DNA of 64,000 bases from Dyadobacter sediminis (lineage in GTDB: Bacteria > Bacteroidota > Bacteroidia > Cytophagales > Spirosomataceae). The position numbers and the translations under genes were made by a program. Below, piece after piece: positions 26,564 through 34,499 of the stretch. The first letter of the stretch is position 1. Each line of letters opens with the position of its first letter. Location of the stretch: contig NZ_VCEI01000021.1 of NCBI RefSeq assembly GCF_005860765.1, positions 372,001-436,000 of the forward strand. The letters run 5' to 3'. The notes beneath the pieces are model-generated. The model was not told the DNA's origin and searched no databases. It worked only from the letters and a program-made list of their open reading frames with translations.

Positions 26564-27807
26564 AATACTTTCTGTTCCGAGCGATAGTACAAAGTCGAGG
26601 CATTTTCCGGTTTCAGGATATTTCTGGCAGCTTCATGAATGTCGGCGGAAGTCAGGTTCCGGATGATTTCTGCATCGTTGTTGGCCCATTCCACGTTTCC
26701 TGCATTGGCCGCAAACGCGAGGTTCATGGCTCTGTTCAGCAGTTCCACTTCGGAGAAAGCAAGGGAAGCTTCAGACTGGTTTTTAACTTTTGTAACTTCT
26801 TCGTCCGTCGCTCCGTTTTCAATGAGTTCCTGAAGAATTTCCTTTACCGCAGCGTCCGCATCTTCCAGTTTTACACCCGGATTAAGATTGCCTTTAATAA
26901 GCAGCAAACCGGGATCCAGCGAAGAAGTCACACTTGCGCTGATGCTGTTGAAAATGGCTTTTTCTTTTAACAACTGCTGATACAAACGCGAAGATTTGCC
27001 TCGTCCGAGAATATCGCTGAGCAAATCGCCGGCATAAAAACCGTCTTCATATCGGCCCGGCATGTGAAAAACCTTGACCAGTGAATCCAAAGGAACATTG
27101 GCCGATGTTTCCAGATGCCTTTCTTCGGTTTGTTTTGGTTCTTTCGGCAAATTTCTTACATATGCCGGTCCGGCCGGAATATCGCCAAACCATTTTTGCG
27201 CCAGTTCTTCAATCTGATCAAACGTCACGGCGCCGGCCACGACCATAATGGCATTGTTCGGGCGGTAAAAACGAAAGAAAAAATCCTGCACGTCGTCCAT
27301 CGTTGCACGCTCAATGTGCTCGATGTCTTTCCCGATTGTTGCCCAGCGATACGGATGTTCTTTATAGGCAAGCGGCCTCAGTTTGAGCCACATGTCGCCG
27401 TAAGGCTGATTCAGATACCTTTGCTTGAATTCTTCAATGACGACTTTGCGCTGTACTTCCAGTACATTCGGGTCAAAGGAAAGGCTGAGCATTCGGTCGG
27501 ATTCCAGCCAGAATGCCGTTTCTACATTGTCTGCGGGCAACGTAATGTAGTAGTTGGTAATATCCGGCGAAGTAAATGCGTTGTTTTCACCTCCGACATT
27601 CTGAACGGGAATGTCATAGCTTGGAATATGTCTGGAACCGCCGAACATCAGATGCTCAAAAAGATGCGCAAATCCGGTTCGTTCCTGATCTTCATCCCTT
27701 GAACCTACGTTATATAGTATATTAACGGCAGCCATCGGCGTAGAAAAATCTTCATGAACAAAAACTTTCAGGCCATTATCCAGTGTAAACTGCTTGTAAC
27801 GTATCAT
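26557..27807 (-). CDS. M16 family zinc peptidase
   Basis: 416 residues, no signal peptide. The zinc motif H-x-x-E-H is in FAHLFEHLMFGG (~45-49), with the downstream Glu in VVIEEFKQRYLN. 'MVVAGAVTFDQIEELAQKWFGDIP' is the standard end of the first M16 domain. The C-terminal half has 'GRGKSSRLYQQLLKEKAIFNSISA', in which the R/Y substrate-binding pair is altered relative to the other M16 protein. Half-size M16 proteins usually work as pairs; the convergent neighbour at 25083 is a plausible partner. A well-matched promoter lies upstream (27898-27929). Confidence 0.92.
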   Translation of the reverse strand: MIRYKQFTLDNGLKVFVHEDFSTPMAAVNILYNVGSRDEDQERTGFAHLFEHLMFGGSRHIPSYDIPVQNVGGENNAFTSPDITNYYITLPADNVETAFWLESDRMLSLSFDPNVLEVQRKVVIEEFKQRYLNQPYGDMWLKLRPLAYKEHPYRWATIGKDIEHIERATMDDVQDFFFRFYRPNNAIMVVAGAVTFDQIEELAQKWFGDIPAGPAYVRNLPKEPKQTEERHLETSANVPLDSLVKVFHMPGRYEDGFYAGDLLSDILGRGKSSRLYQQLLKEKAIFNSISASVTSSLDPGLLLIKGNLNPGVKLEDADAAVKEILQELIENGATDEEVTKVKNQSEASLAFSEVELLNRAMNLAFAANAGNVEWANNDAEIIRNLTSADIHEAARNILKPENASTLYYRSEQKVLA

Positions 27808-27897
27808 ATATTTCAGATTTGTAATAATTATTCGGCCCGAAAACGGTTAAAATAAAACCGGCCGCAGAAACCCGCAGAAACAAATCAGGGTTATAAA

Positions 27898-27929
27898 CAA
27901 AGCTAGTGTTCAGTCGGGATACCACCAAA
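27898..27929 (-). promoter_or_regulatory. Bacteroidota promoter for the M16 peptidase gene
   Basis: On the minus strand a -33 TTTG (27929-27926), a 20-base spacer and a -7 TAGCTTTG (27905-27898), a perfect match to TTTG-N19-21-TAnnTTTG. Predicted start of transcription is near 27891, leaving a leader of about 85 bases before the ATG at 27807. Confidence 0.7.
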
Positions 27930-27954
27930 CCATTTTGAGTTTATAGTAAAGGCC

Positions 27955-29073
27955 ATGCAAAATATGCTTCGATTTCTTTTTTTGTTTACGTTCATTGTTT
28001 CTTTTTCATTGCCTTCACATGCCCAGCTGCTGCACGATCCGGCTTCTATGAAGAACGTTCAGAACAGTCTGGATAAAATCTATAATTACGAGTTTGACGA
28101 AGCAGAGGTTTTTATGAGTCATATAGAAAAAAAGTACCCGAATCATCCGGTTTCTCATATTCTGGACTCCTTTATCCTTTTCTGGAAATACCTGCCGATC
28201 AAGGATAATCCGGTGAAATCGAAGGAATATTTCAAAAAACTGGAACTATGCCTGGAATCCATCAATAAAAAATTCGGGAAAAACAGCACGGACCCGGAAG
28301 CGGTTTTTTATACCATGGTTGCACGCGGGTACATGGCCATGCTTTACAATTACCGCGGAGAAATGGTGAATGCGGCGGGAGAAGGCAAAAAAGCCTATAA
28401 CGCCTTCACGGAAGGCATGAAACTGATCAGCAAAAATCCGGAATTCTACTTTACTTCGGGCATGTATAATTATTACATTGAAGTGTATCCCGAAGAACAT
28501 CCGATTGTAAAACCGTTACTGATATTTTTCAAAAGCGGCAACAAGGAACTAGGGCTTAAACAAATTGACAATGCGACGAAAGTAGGAACCATAACGCGTG
28601 CCGAATCCTGTTTTTATCTGGCGCATTTGTACCTGAAATATGAATCGAGGCCGGAAAAGGCAGTTGTTTATACCGAAAAGCTTGTAAATCTGTACCCGCA
28701 CAATCCGGTTTTCCGGATGAAAAATACCGAATCGCTGCTGCTTGCCGGAAAGTATGAAAGTGCTGCAAAGGATATAGCCATTCTCAGGAAAATAAATACG
28801 GGTTTTTATCCGGTAGCCTGGCGTACGTTTCAGGGAATTGTGGAAGAAAAAGGTGAAAACAACGATACTGCCGCTCAGCATGAATATCTGCTCGCGCTGA
28901 AAACGCCGCATGACGACCAATATACCAAAGAATATCACGCGCTGGCATACGCCGGACTTGCGCGCATTTCAGCACGGGCCGGAAACAAGCAGAAAGCCAG
29001 GGATTACTATAAAAAGTGCCTTGAAAAAGCAGAATACAGGGCGGTGATCAAGGAAGCCAAGTCTTTTAAATGA
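27955..29073 (+). CDS. Secreted TPR-like protein of unknown function
   Basis: 372 residues with a signal peptide (hydrophobic to ~20, ending SLPSHAQ). The mature part is helical with TPR-like units; e.g. 'SCFYLAHLYLKYESRPEKAVVYTEKLVNLYPHNPVFRMK' and 'ALAYAGLARISARAGNKQKARDYYKKCLEKAEY'. No catalytic motif. It is probably periplasmic or outer-membrane-associated. Its stop codon abuts that of the convergent amidohydrolase gene with no spacing. Function unknown. Confidence 0.85.
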   Translation: MQNMLRFLFLFTFIVSFSLPSHAQLLHDPASMKNVQNSLDKIYNYEFDEAEVFMSHIEKKYPNHPVSHILDSFILFWKYLPIKDNPVKSKEYFKKLELCLESINKKFGKNSTDPEAVFYTMVARGYMAMLYNYRGEMVNAAGEGKKAYNAFTEGMKLISKNPEFYFTSGMYNYYIEVYPEEHPIVKPLLIFFKSGNKELGLKQIDNATKVGTITRAESCFYLAHLYLKYESRPEKAVVYTEKLVNLYPHNPVFRMKNTESLLLAGKYESAAKDIAILRKINTGFYPVAWRTFQGIVEEKGENNDTAAQHEYLLALKTPHDDQYTKEYHALAYAGLARISARAGNKQKARDYYKKCLEKAEYRAVIKEAKSFK

Positions 29074-30207
29074 TTATTTCGGAAACAAGCTTTTGTCCAG
29101 ACCGGGAATGATTTTCAACGCATTCTTATAATACAGTTTTTTCAGCACTTCATCGGAAAGTCCCATTCCGTACATGCGCCAGAAAGCGTGGTATTTCTTG
29201 TGATAGGGAAAGTATTCGTCTTCAGTTTCCAGCACGCGGAAATACGTTGTGTATTCGGACGGAACCCAGCTGTCTTTGCCAAATAGAACGCGGTCCTGAT
29301 ATTTCTCAAAGAACTTTTTAGCGCTTCTGGGCTGCCTTCCGAGCTCAGCAATCACCGCGCCGATTTCCACGTACATATTCGGAAATGCAATCATCAGGCT
29401 GTCCAGCTTTTTCAGGTTGTTTGGATACCAGCCCATGTGCGCATTAATGAAAGTCGTTTTCGGATTACTGCGGAAAATATGATGCTGTTCGGCAATGAGC
29501 GAATCGAAAGGAACGGGATCATTTTTGTCCCTGCGCCTTCCGGGATGTGTTTTCAGTTCCAGCCAGCGTTCGTTATAGCGGTCCATCGGGTCCCAGAACG
29601 ACGGCACATCGGCTGTGTGAATGAGTACCGGAATGCCGAGTTCGCCGCATTTCTGCCAAACGGGCTGCAATCTGGCATCACTTACAGCAACACGGTTTCC
29701 TTTATCGTCCCTGATCCCGCTAAAACCCAGGCTTTTGTATATTTTAAGTCCTTTTGCGCCCATTTTTACATCTTCTTCCAGCTGCTTTACTGCTTTGGAA
29801 GTCCAGTCTTTTTCACCGAATCCTTTGAACTGAAGATTGGTAAAAACCGCAATGCGTCTGGGTTCGTTTCTGGCGATGTTATCAAGCGATCCTTTCAGCG
29901 TGGCCGTTCCTTCGCTCCATTCCTGCGACCAGCCTCTTCCGCTGAGGTTGATCATGATGCCCATATTCATGCTGTCCATTTGTGCCGTCAATGCTTTTAG
30001 GTCCTGTGTCGGCATTTGCATCTGATGGTTATGAACGTCGATAAACGGGAATTTGGCACGTTTCAAAATATGTTCCTCTACTTTCAGCGTGGAGATCGGA
30101 TCGTATTCTTCAAAGCCGAGCGGCTGCGTAACCTCGGAAGCATTTTGTGCGTTTGCAGTGAAACCAATGCCGGAAGAAAAAACCAGAAAGAGTAAAATTT
30201 TTTTCAT
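29074..30207 (-). CDS. Secreted amidohydrolase (TIM-barrel metallo-hydrolase)
   Basis: 377 residues from the ATG at 30207, which gives a clean signal peptide (MKKILLFLVFSSG...TANAQ); longer upstream starts would overlap ispF. Amidohydrolase-family metal motifs are seen: FIDVHNHQMQM (~49-59, in place of the usual HxH), a TIM-barrel Lys in GAKGLKIYKSLG, HTAD and AHMGWYPNN, and the late 'LFGKDSW' where LFGTD is the norm. The first motif having DVHNH rather than DxHxH and Lys in place of the last Thr are noted. Such secreted enzymes hydrolyse amide or lactone bonds; substrate not known. Confidence 0.85.
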   Translation of the reverse strand: MKKILLFLVFSSGIGFTANAQNASEVTQPLGFEEYDPISTLKVEEHILKRAKFPFIDVHNHQMQMPTQDLKALTAQMDSMNMGIMINLSGRGWSQEWSEGTATLKGSLDNIARNEPRRIAVFTNLQFKGFGEKDWTSKAVKQLEEDVKMGAKGLKIYKSLGFSGIRDDKGNRVAVSDARLQPVWQKCGELGIPVLIHTADVPSFWDPMDRYNERWLELKTHPGRRRDKNDPVPFDSLIAEQHHIFRSNPKTTFINAHMGWYPNNLKKLDSLMIAFPNMYVEIGAVIAELGRQPRSAKKFFEKYQDRVLFGKDSWVPSEYTTYFRVLETEDEYFPYHKKYHAFWRMYGMGLSDEVLKKLYYKNALKIIPGLDKSLFPK

Positions 30208-30245
30208 AAAATATTTTTTGTGTAAAATTTCATGTCTGCAAGGAT

Positions 30246-30746
30246 TCAGCTTGTTTGAAATGCACCGGGAATGTAAATCAGCGCTACGCATTGCGCGGCG
30301 ATGCCTTCTTCTCTTCCTACAAATCCGAGTTGTTCGGACGTAGTTGCTTTGATGGAAATCTCGTTCTCGGAAATATTCGTCACCTTGGCCAGACATGCCT
30401 TCATATCCGGAATATGCGGATTTAATCTGGGATTCTGAAGAATGACGGTCACATCGATGTTCCCGACTTCGTAGCCTTTTTCCCGGATCATTTCCAGCAC
30501 TTTTGCCAGAAGAATCTTGCTGTCAACCCCTTTCCATTGCGGGTCTTTATCCGAAAAATGATAGCCGATATTACGGAGATTTGCAGCGCCCAGCAGCGCA
30601 TCGCATATTACATGACAAACGACATCTGCGTCTGAATGGCCTTTTGCGCCATGTGAGTGCGGGATCAGAATGCCGCCAAGCCAGAAAGGCCGGCCTTCTT
30701 CCATTTGATGCACGTCATAACCTTGTCCAACACGAAAGGGAAACAT
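30246..30746 (-). CDS. ispF: 2-C-methyl-D-erythritol 2,4-cyclodiphosphate synthase
   Basis: 166 residues. It cyclises CDP-ME-2-phosphate to MEcPP in the non-mevalonate isoprenoid pathway. The start MFPFRVGQGYDVHQM carries metal ligands Asp11 and His13 (DVH), 'GHSDADVVCHVICDALLGA' has the third zinc His and the catalytic loop, and 'IKATTSEQLGFVGREEGIAAQ' is the standard CDP-binding C-terminal motif. Followed by the amidohydrolase 38 bases downstream on the same strand. A -7 like TATATTTG (30817-30810) is found 64 bases upstream of the start. Confidence 0.95.
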   Translation of the reverse strand: MFPFRVGQGYDVHQMEEGRPFWLGGILIPHSHGAKGHSDADVVCHVICDALLGAANLRNIGYHFSDKDPQWKGVDSKILLAKVLEMIREKGYEVGNIDVTVILQNPRLNPHIPDMKACLAKVTNISENEISIKATTSEQLGFVGREEGIAAQCVALIYIPGAFQTS

Positions 30747-30930
30747 TTTTAACAGTTAGGAGTACGAAAACAAGTATAAAAGTTCTTTATGATAAAGTAT
30801 ACTTCCGGACAAATATAATAATTCCGCAACGCAGCAGATGAAAATGCGGCTTACGGCACAAAGTTTAAGTAAAAGGGTTTTGTGAAAAGTGAAAAGGGAA
30901 TGGTGAAATGTCAAACTGCAACAGTCAGAA

Positions 30931-31404
30931 TTACTTTATCTGCTGGATCTGAGATTTTAGTCTGAAGAGTTCCTGTTCCTGGCTGGAAGATTTGAAGTAG
31001 AAATAAAGTCCTGCAATGAGGAATATTTTTGAAAGGATAAATACGGTTATAAAGGCCGGGCGCCAGTATTTATGCACTTTGATATACGTATCGCTTACTT
31101 CAACTTCCAGATAAGGACCTTTGCTGTAATTTTCTTGTTTTGGAATGCGGTTAAAAACGTGCTTTCTTTTTTGAGAGTTGCCTTTTCTGCTTCTCAGATG
31201 CACAATTTCCCGCACGTCCTGCGGTGGAGACACCGCATTTGCATCAAAGTAGCTCAGCACATGATTTTCAAGATTGGCCATATAAGCAGCAAGTTCGGGG
31301 TTGTCCAGCATTTTTTGCTGTACAAGTTCCTGTTCTTCCGGGCTTGCAAGGCCGAGCAGATAAGATTCCGGAATCCCGCTTGTTATAAGATCCTGTGTAT
31401 TCAA
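30931..31404 (-). CDS. Putative anti-sigma-factor-like membrane protein
   Basis: 157 residues. The N-terminus 'MNTQDLITSGIPESYLLGLASPEEQELVQQKMLDNPELAAYM' matches the N-terminal helical domain of Bacteroidota anti-sigma factors that usually begin 'MN-QEYI-SG-LE-YVLGLLS-EE'. A single membrane helix follows near 115-137 (AFITVFILSKIFLIAGLYFYF), with the C-terminus short. It lacks the large extracytoplasmic domain of typical members. It starts 12 bases after the stop of a degenerate sigma-factor-like gene. That pairing supports an anti-sigma role; sequence alone is weak. Confidence 0.65.
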   Translation of the reverse strand: MNTQDLITSGIPESYLLGLASPEEQELVQQKMLDNPELAAYMANLENHVLSYFDANAVSPPQDVREIVHLRSRKGNSQKRKHVFNRIPKQENYSKGPYLEVEVSDTYIKVHKYWRPAFITVFILSKIFLIAGLYFYFKSSSQEQELFRLKSQIQQIK

Positions 31405-31416
31405 TGTATGTTCAGT

Positions 31417-31887
31417 TTAAGCATCGCGGTTTGATTTAAAGAATGCATGTAACGAGCGAAGTACCTCGGGTTTGGAAATGTTCAGTTTTTCTGCCACTTC
31501 TTCCGGTGAAAATCCCTGACGGAAAGCAAGATCAAAAATCTGCTGCGGAGAATTTTCAGCTGCGTCACTGCGGATGTCCAAAGGCGGAGATGAAACGGCC
31601 GCAAGTTTTCTTTTGGCTTCCACAGCTTTGGCACGCGCCAGTTTGATAATGCATACGGCAAAGGTAAACGGATAACTGTTGCAGCTTTGCAGCAAAGGTG
31701 AAGAAAATACACTGACCAGTACTTCCTGCGCGAGATGAGGCTGCGGTAGGATCTGCAGAATGATGCCGTAAGCCATTGCGCCGTATTTATCATACATTTC
31801 CAAGGAAGTCAGTTTGCCGGCCGGACTATTCAGGAAAGATTGGTCTGTATTCCGATTTATTTGTTCCAGTTCATTCATACGCCGCAA
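31417..31887 (-). CDS. Degenerate ECF sigma-factor-like protein
   Basis: 156 residues; ATGs at 31887 and 31878 (MRRMNELEQ). 'YDKYGAMAYGIILQILPQPHLAQEVLVSVF' resembles sigma-70 region 2 (YDxYAxxLYGIxLRIxxxxxxAEDVLQ-x-F), and the C-terminal 'FRQGFSPEEVAEKLNISKPEVLRSLHAFFKSN' resembles the region 4 helix-turn-helix. However, the DNA-contacting part of region 2 (usually IWxxxxxYDxxKGxxxxWL) is replaced by a divergent 'SPLLQSCNSYPFTFAV' segment. It may therefore be a modified sigma factor or a regulator derived from one. It is directly upstream of an anti-sigma-like gene. Confidence 0.65.
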   Translation of the reverse strand: MRRMNELEQINRNTDQSFLNSPAGKLTSLEMYDKYGAMAYGIILQILPQPHLAQEVLVSVFSSPLLQSCNSYPFTFAVCIIKLARAKAVEAKRKLAAVSSPPLDIRSDAAENSPQQIFDLAFRQGFSPEEVAEKLNISKPEVLRSLHAFFKSNRDA

Positions 31888-31942
31888 TTTAATAATATTA
31901 AAGTTGTCTGGATAAAATGGTGGGCAAGTATACTGTGATTAA

Positions 31943-32140
31943 TATTCAAGTTACTTAGTACATACCAAGTACTTGCTGATCAATCCGGATTATAAGGATA
32001 AAAGAACAAAGTATTTCGACAAGATCAATGAAATTCTTTATGTTTATTGCGGGGTTGGTTTTCATGTTCTGTTTTCCGGAAGATCGGACACCGGTATTAC
32101 GTTCAAAAAGCCGGATTATGAATTTGTTGCAACAAAATAA
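31943..32140 (+). pseudogene. Remnant of an unknown gene (C-terminal fragment)
   Basis: A 65-codon stretch with no ATG or GTG at its beginning, open from a stop at 31940-31942 to TAA at 32138-32140. It encodes a protein-like end: 'YLLINPDYKDKRTKYFDKIN', then 'EILYVYCGVGFHVLFSGRSD' and 'TGITFKKPDYEFVATK'. A TTG at 31973 is the only possible start. The composition (Tyr/Phe/Gly/Lys spread, few rare codons) looks like a genuine C-terminus rather than random frame. It fills the gap between the sigma-like gene and the phosphatase. I do not recognise the family. An alternative is a short gene with a non-standard start. Confidence 0.45.
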
Positions 32141-32181
32141 AGGGTGCAGGATTAAAGGTATTCAATGATTAATTTTACCAG

Positions 32182-32838
32182 ATGAAAAAAGAAACAGCAG
32201 TTATTTTTGATATGGATGGCGTAATCTGCCATACAAATCCGTATCATTCCATGGCCTTCCGGGAATTTTTCTCAAAGCGAAACCTTGCTCCGACGGATGC
32301 AGAATTTGCCGATCATATGTTCGGCAAAAGCAACAGTTACATTCTGAGCCACTTTCTTAAACGCAAAGTGGAAGGAAAAGAACTTCTTGAACTGGAAAAC
32401 GAAAAAGAAAGCCTGTTTCGGGAGCTGTATGGCCCAAATATCTCGCCTATTGCAGGCATTACAAAATTTATTCGCGACTTAAAGGAAAACGGAGCGAAAA
32501 TCGGCGTGGCAACGTCTGCGCCATACGCCAATTTTGAGTTGATATTAAGCAAAGTACTGATCGGCAAAGACCTTGGTTCCGTTCTTACGAGTGAAGATGT
32601 GGAAAAGCACAAGCCTGATCCTGAAATTTATCTGAAGTCCGCGAAAAACCTGGACGTTGATCCGGAAAACTGCATCGTATTTGAAGATTCCTACTCCGGT
32701 GTTTCGGCCGCGCTGAATGCCGGTATGCGCGTAGTGGGCGTACTGAGCTCGCATACGCAGGAAGAATTGCCTCCGTGCAACATGTATATCGAAAATTACA
32801 ATGAAATGACCTTCAGAAAAGTAGCCGGATTGTTATAA
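32182..32838 (+). CDS. HAD-superfamily phosphatase/beta-phosphoglucomutase-like
   Basis: 218 residues. HAD motif I is VIFDMDGVI (nucleophile Asp ~11, acid Asp ~13), motif II in VATSAPY, motif III Lys in KHKPDPEIY and motif IV in FEDSYSGVSAALNAG. The cap is inserted after motif I (C1 helical type), as in beta-phosphoglucomutase and phosphonatase relatives. Substrate is probably a small sugar phosphate; not determinable here. Convergent with the membrane-anchored protein at 32847 (8 bases between stops). Confidence 0.9.
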   Translation: MKKETAVIFDMDGVICHTNPYHSMAFREFFSKRNLAPTDAEFADHMFGKSNSYILSHFLKRKVEGKELLELENEKESLFRELYGPNISPIAGITKFIRDLKENGAKIGVATSAPYANFELILSKVLIGKDLGSVLTSEDVEKHKPDPEIYLKSAKNLDVDPENCIVFEDSYSGVSAALNAGMRVVGVLSSHTQEELPPCNMYIENYNEMTFRKVAGLL

Positions 32839-32846
32839 ATCACTCT

Positions 32847-34499
32847 TTATAAAGCAGCAGCATCGTTTACTCTGACGTCAAATGCGCCTGTAAGGACTTT
32901 ATCGTTGCGTTTTACCTGCAGGAAAATGCGGTAACGGCCGCCTTTTGGAAATGAATAAGGAAAAGTAATCCGGTTGCTGTGTTCCATTCTCGTCATTCCG
33001 GTGCCTGCGGTATCGTACATGCCCATTTCGGTCATCAAAAACTCTTCTCTTTCCGGCACCGACATGGATTTCAGCCGCGCAAGATGCCGGTCAACGCTGT
33101 CGCGGAACATAGCCGGTGACGGTCTTTTTGCAATGTTGGCGGTGTCCGAAATGCGGTTTTTGAATGTCTGGCCGGCTGCCATCGAAAAGGAACCGCCGGG
33201 ATGCAGATGAATGTAAACCGAGCCATCGGAACGGAAAACGGCAACGTGACCGGTCATTCCGAGATAAGGTTCGGGCAGGCACGGACTTCCGTCGGGATTG
33301 AAAATTTCAAAATTAAGCTCGTAGGGCATTCCGGCTTCCAGCGGTTTGTCGGGCTTGCCTTCCCAAACGGCGTAGGAACTGTCTTTGAAAACAGTTTTGG
33401 TTCCGGGCTTGCCGCAAATGACCACATTGGCATCAAACGGAATCCTTCCGGGTGAATCCAGCGGATCGGTTAACGTGTAGGTATCTTCCTGCGCAACGGA
33501 TGCCGGCTGCGTTTTATTCTGGATTGGAGCGGGAATGACCAACGTATCCACAATCGTCTCGGCAAATCCGGAATACTGAACAATATCGGAATAAACCAGG
33601 TATTTTCCGGCCGGCAAATCCGGAAGCGCAGCTTCAAAGTGAAGCGTATCTTTTCGTTCCGGATGGATGTGCGCAAAGGCGTCCATGCCCGGAATGCGGA
33701 CCAGAAACGTATGCATCAGCTTGCCGTGATCCGGAATCAATGTACTCAGCATACTTCCTTTTGCTTGCGTCGTCCAGCCGGTAGTATCAATTTCAAGCTG
33801 AAAAACCGGATTGTTTTCTGAACTAAGGATTTTGGTGTTGCCTTTCAGCGGTTTGTAAAGCCATTGCTTGTAATCGGCTGCCCAGTTATCCCACCAGCTG
33901 CTTCCGCCGTACAGAATCAGGGCGCATACAACCGTTGCAATGCCCATATTCATCCATTTCCTGCGTTTTTGCGCAGCAGTAAGCACTTCGCCGGGCTTTA
34001 ATATTCCGTCGCTTACACTGGCGCCAATTGTTGTGATCATCAGCAAAAACAGCAGAACGCCTAAAATGCTGAGCCCGATGCCAAGTTGTTTGGGCATTTC
34101 CCGCTGGGCAGTGGAAACCGCTATAATCGGGATAATGATTTCTCCTTTTCCTTTATCACCTTCAATCTGGATCTGTGCGCTTGAAGACCCCGATTCCATT
34201 AACCATATGGAACCCTGAAACTGACCGGACTGCCCGGGAACCTGCGTAAGTTCATCCGGAGAAGGAGCGCCTTTGTCACCTGAATAAAAGTAAATGGGCC
34301 TTGCCAGAATTTTATCTGCACTTCCGTTGCTTACAAAAACGGTTATACGGGCTGTTCCGGGAATTACATCGGGCGGCTGAACGCTTGCAAGAATTGTGTA
34401 CGGTCCGGCTTGTCCCTGCATCTGAACGCCGGAACTTCCGATATGCGCATTGGCACCGGCGCCAATGAGCAGCAGAATAAAAAAGAGAATATTTTTCAT
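32847..34499 (-). CDS. Secreted, membrane-anchored putative copper protein with PmoB-like layout
   Basis: 550 residues. A signal peptide ends in ANA (16-18), so the mature protein would begin with His19. Order: periplasmic beta-rich domain (~19-135, Pro/Gly-rich, immunoglobulin/cupredoxin-like 'GTARITVFVSNGS'), a membrane helix (~141-161), a second (~186-198), and a large periplasmic C-terminal part (~205-550). The latter has two His-rich elements: 'DHGKLMH' (258, 263) with 'AHIHPE' (277, 279), and 'GMTGHVAVF' (418) with 'YIHLHPGG' (431, 433), as in YtkA-like metal-handling domains. PmoB of copper membrane monooxygenases has the same layout and a mature N-terminal copper-binding His. The N-domain has no other His, so a PmoB-type site is not complete. 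Overlaps the upstream gene by four bases (ATGA). Confidence 0.75.
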   Translation of the reverse strand: MKNILFFILLLIGAGANAHIGSSGVQMQGQAGPYTILASVQPPDVIPGTARITVFVSNGSADKILARPIYFYSGDKGAPSPDELTQVPGQSGQFQGSIWLMESGSSSAQIQIEGDKGKGEIIIPIIAVSTAQREMPKQLGIGLSILGVLLFLLMITTIGASVSDGILKPGEVLTAAQKRRKWMNMGIATVVCALILYGGSSWWDNWAADYKQWLYKPLKGNTKILSSENNPVFQLEIDTTGWTTQAKGSMLSTLIPDHGKLMHTFLVRIPGMDAFAHIHPERKDTLHFEAALPDLPAGKYLVYSDIVQYSGFAETIVDTLVIPAPIQNKTQPASVAQEDTYTLTDPLDSPGRIPFDANVVICGKPGTKTVFKDSSYAVWEGKPDKPLEAGMPYELNFEIFNPDGSPCLPEPYLGMTGHVAVFRSDGSVYIHLHPGGSFSMAAGQTFKNRISDTANIAKRPSPAMFRDSVDRHLARLKSMSVPEREEFLMTEMGMYDTAGTGMTRMEHSNRITFPYSFPKGGRYRIFLQVKRNDKVLTGAFDVRVNDAAAL

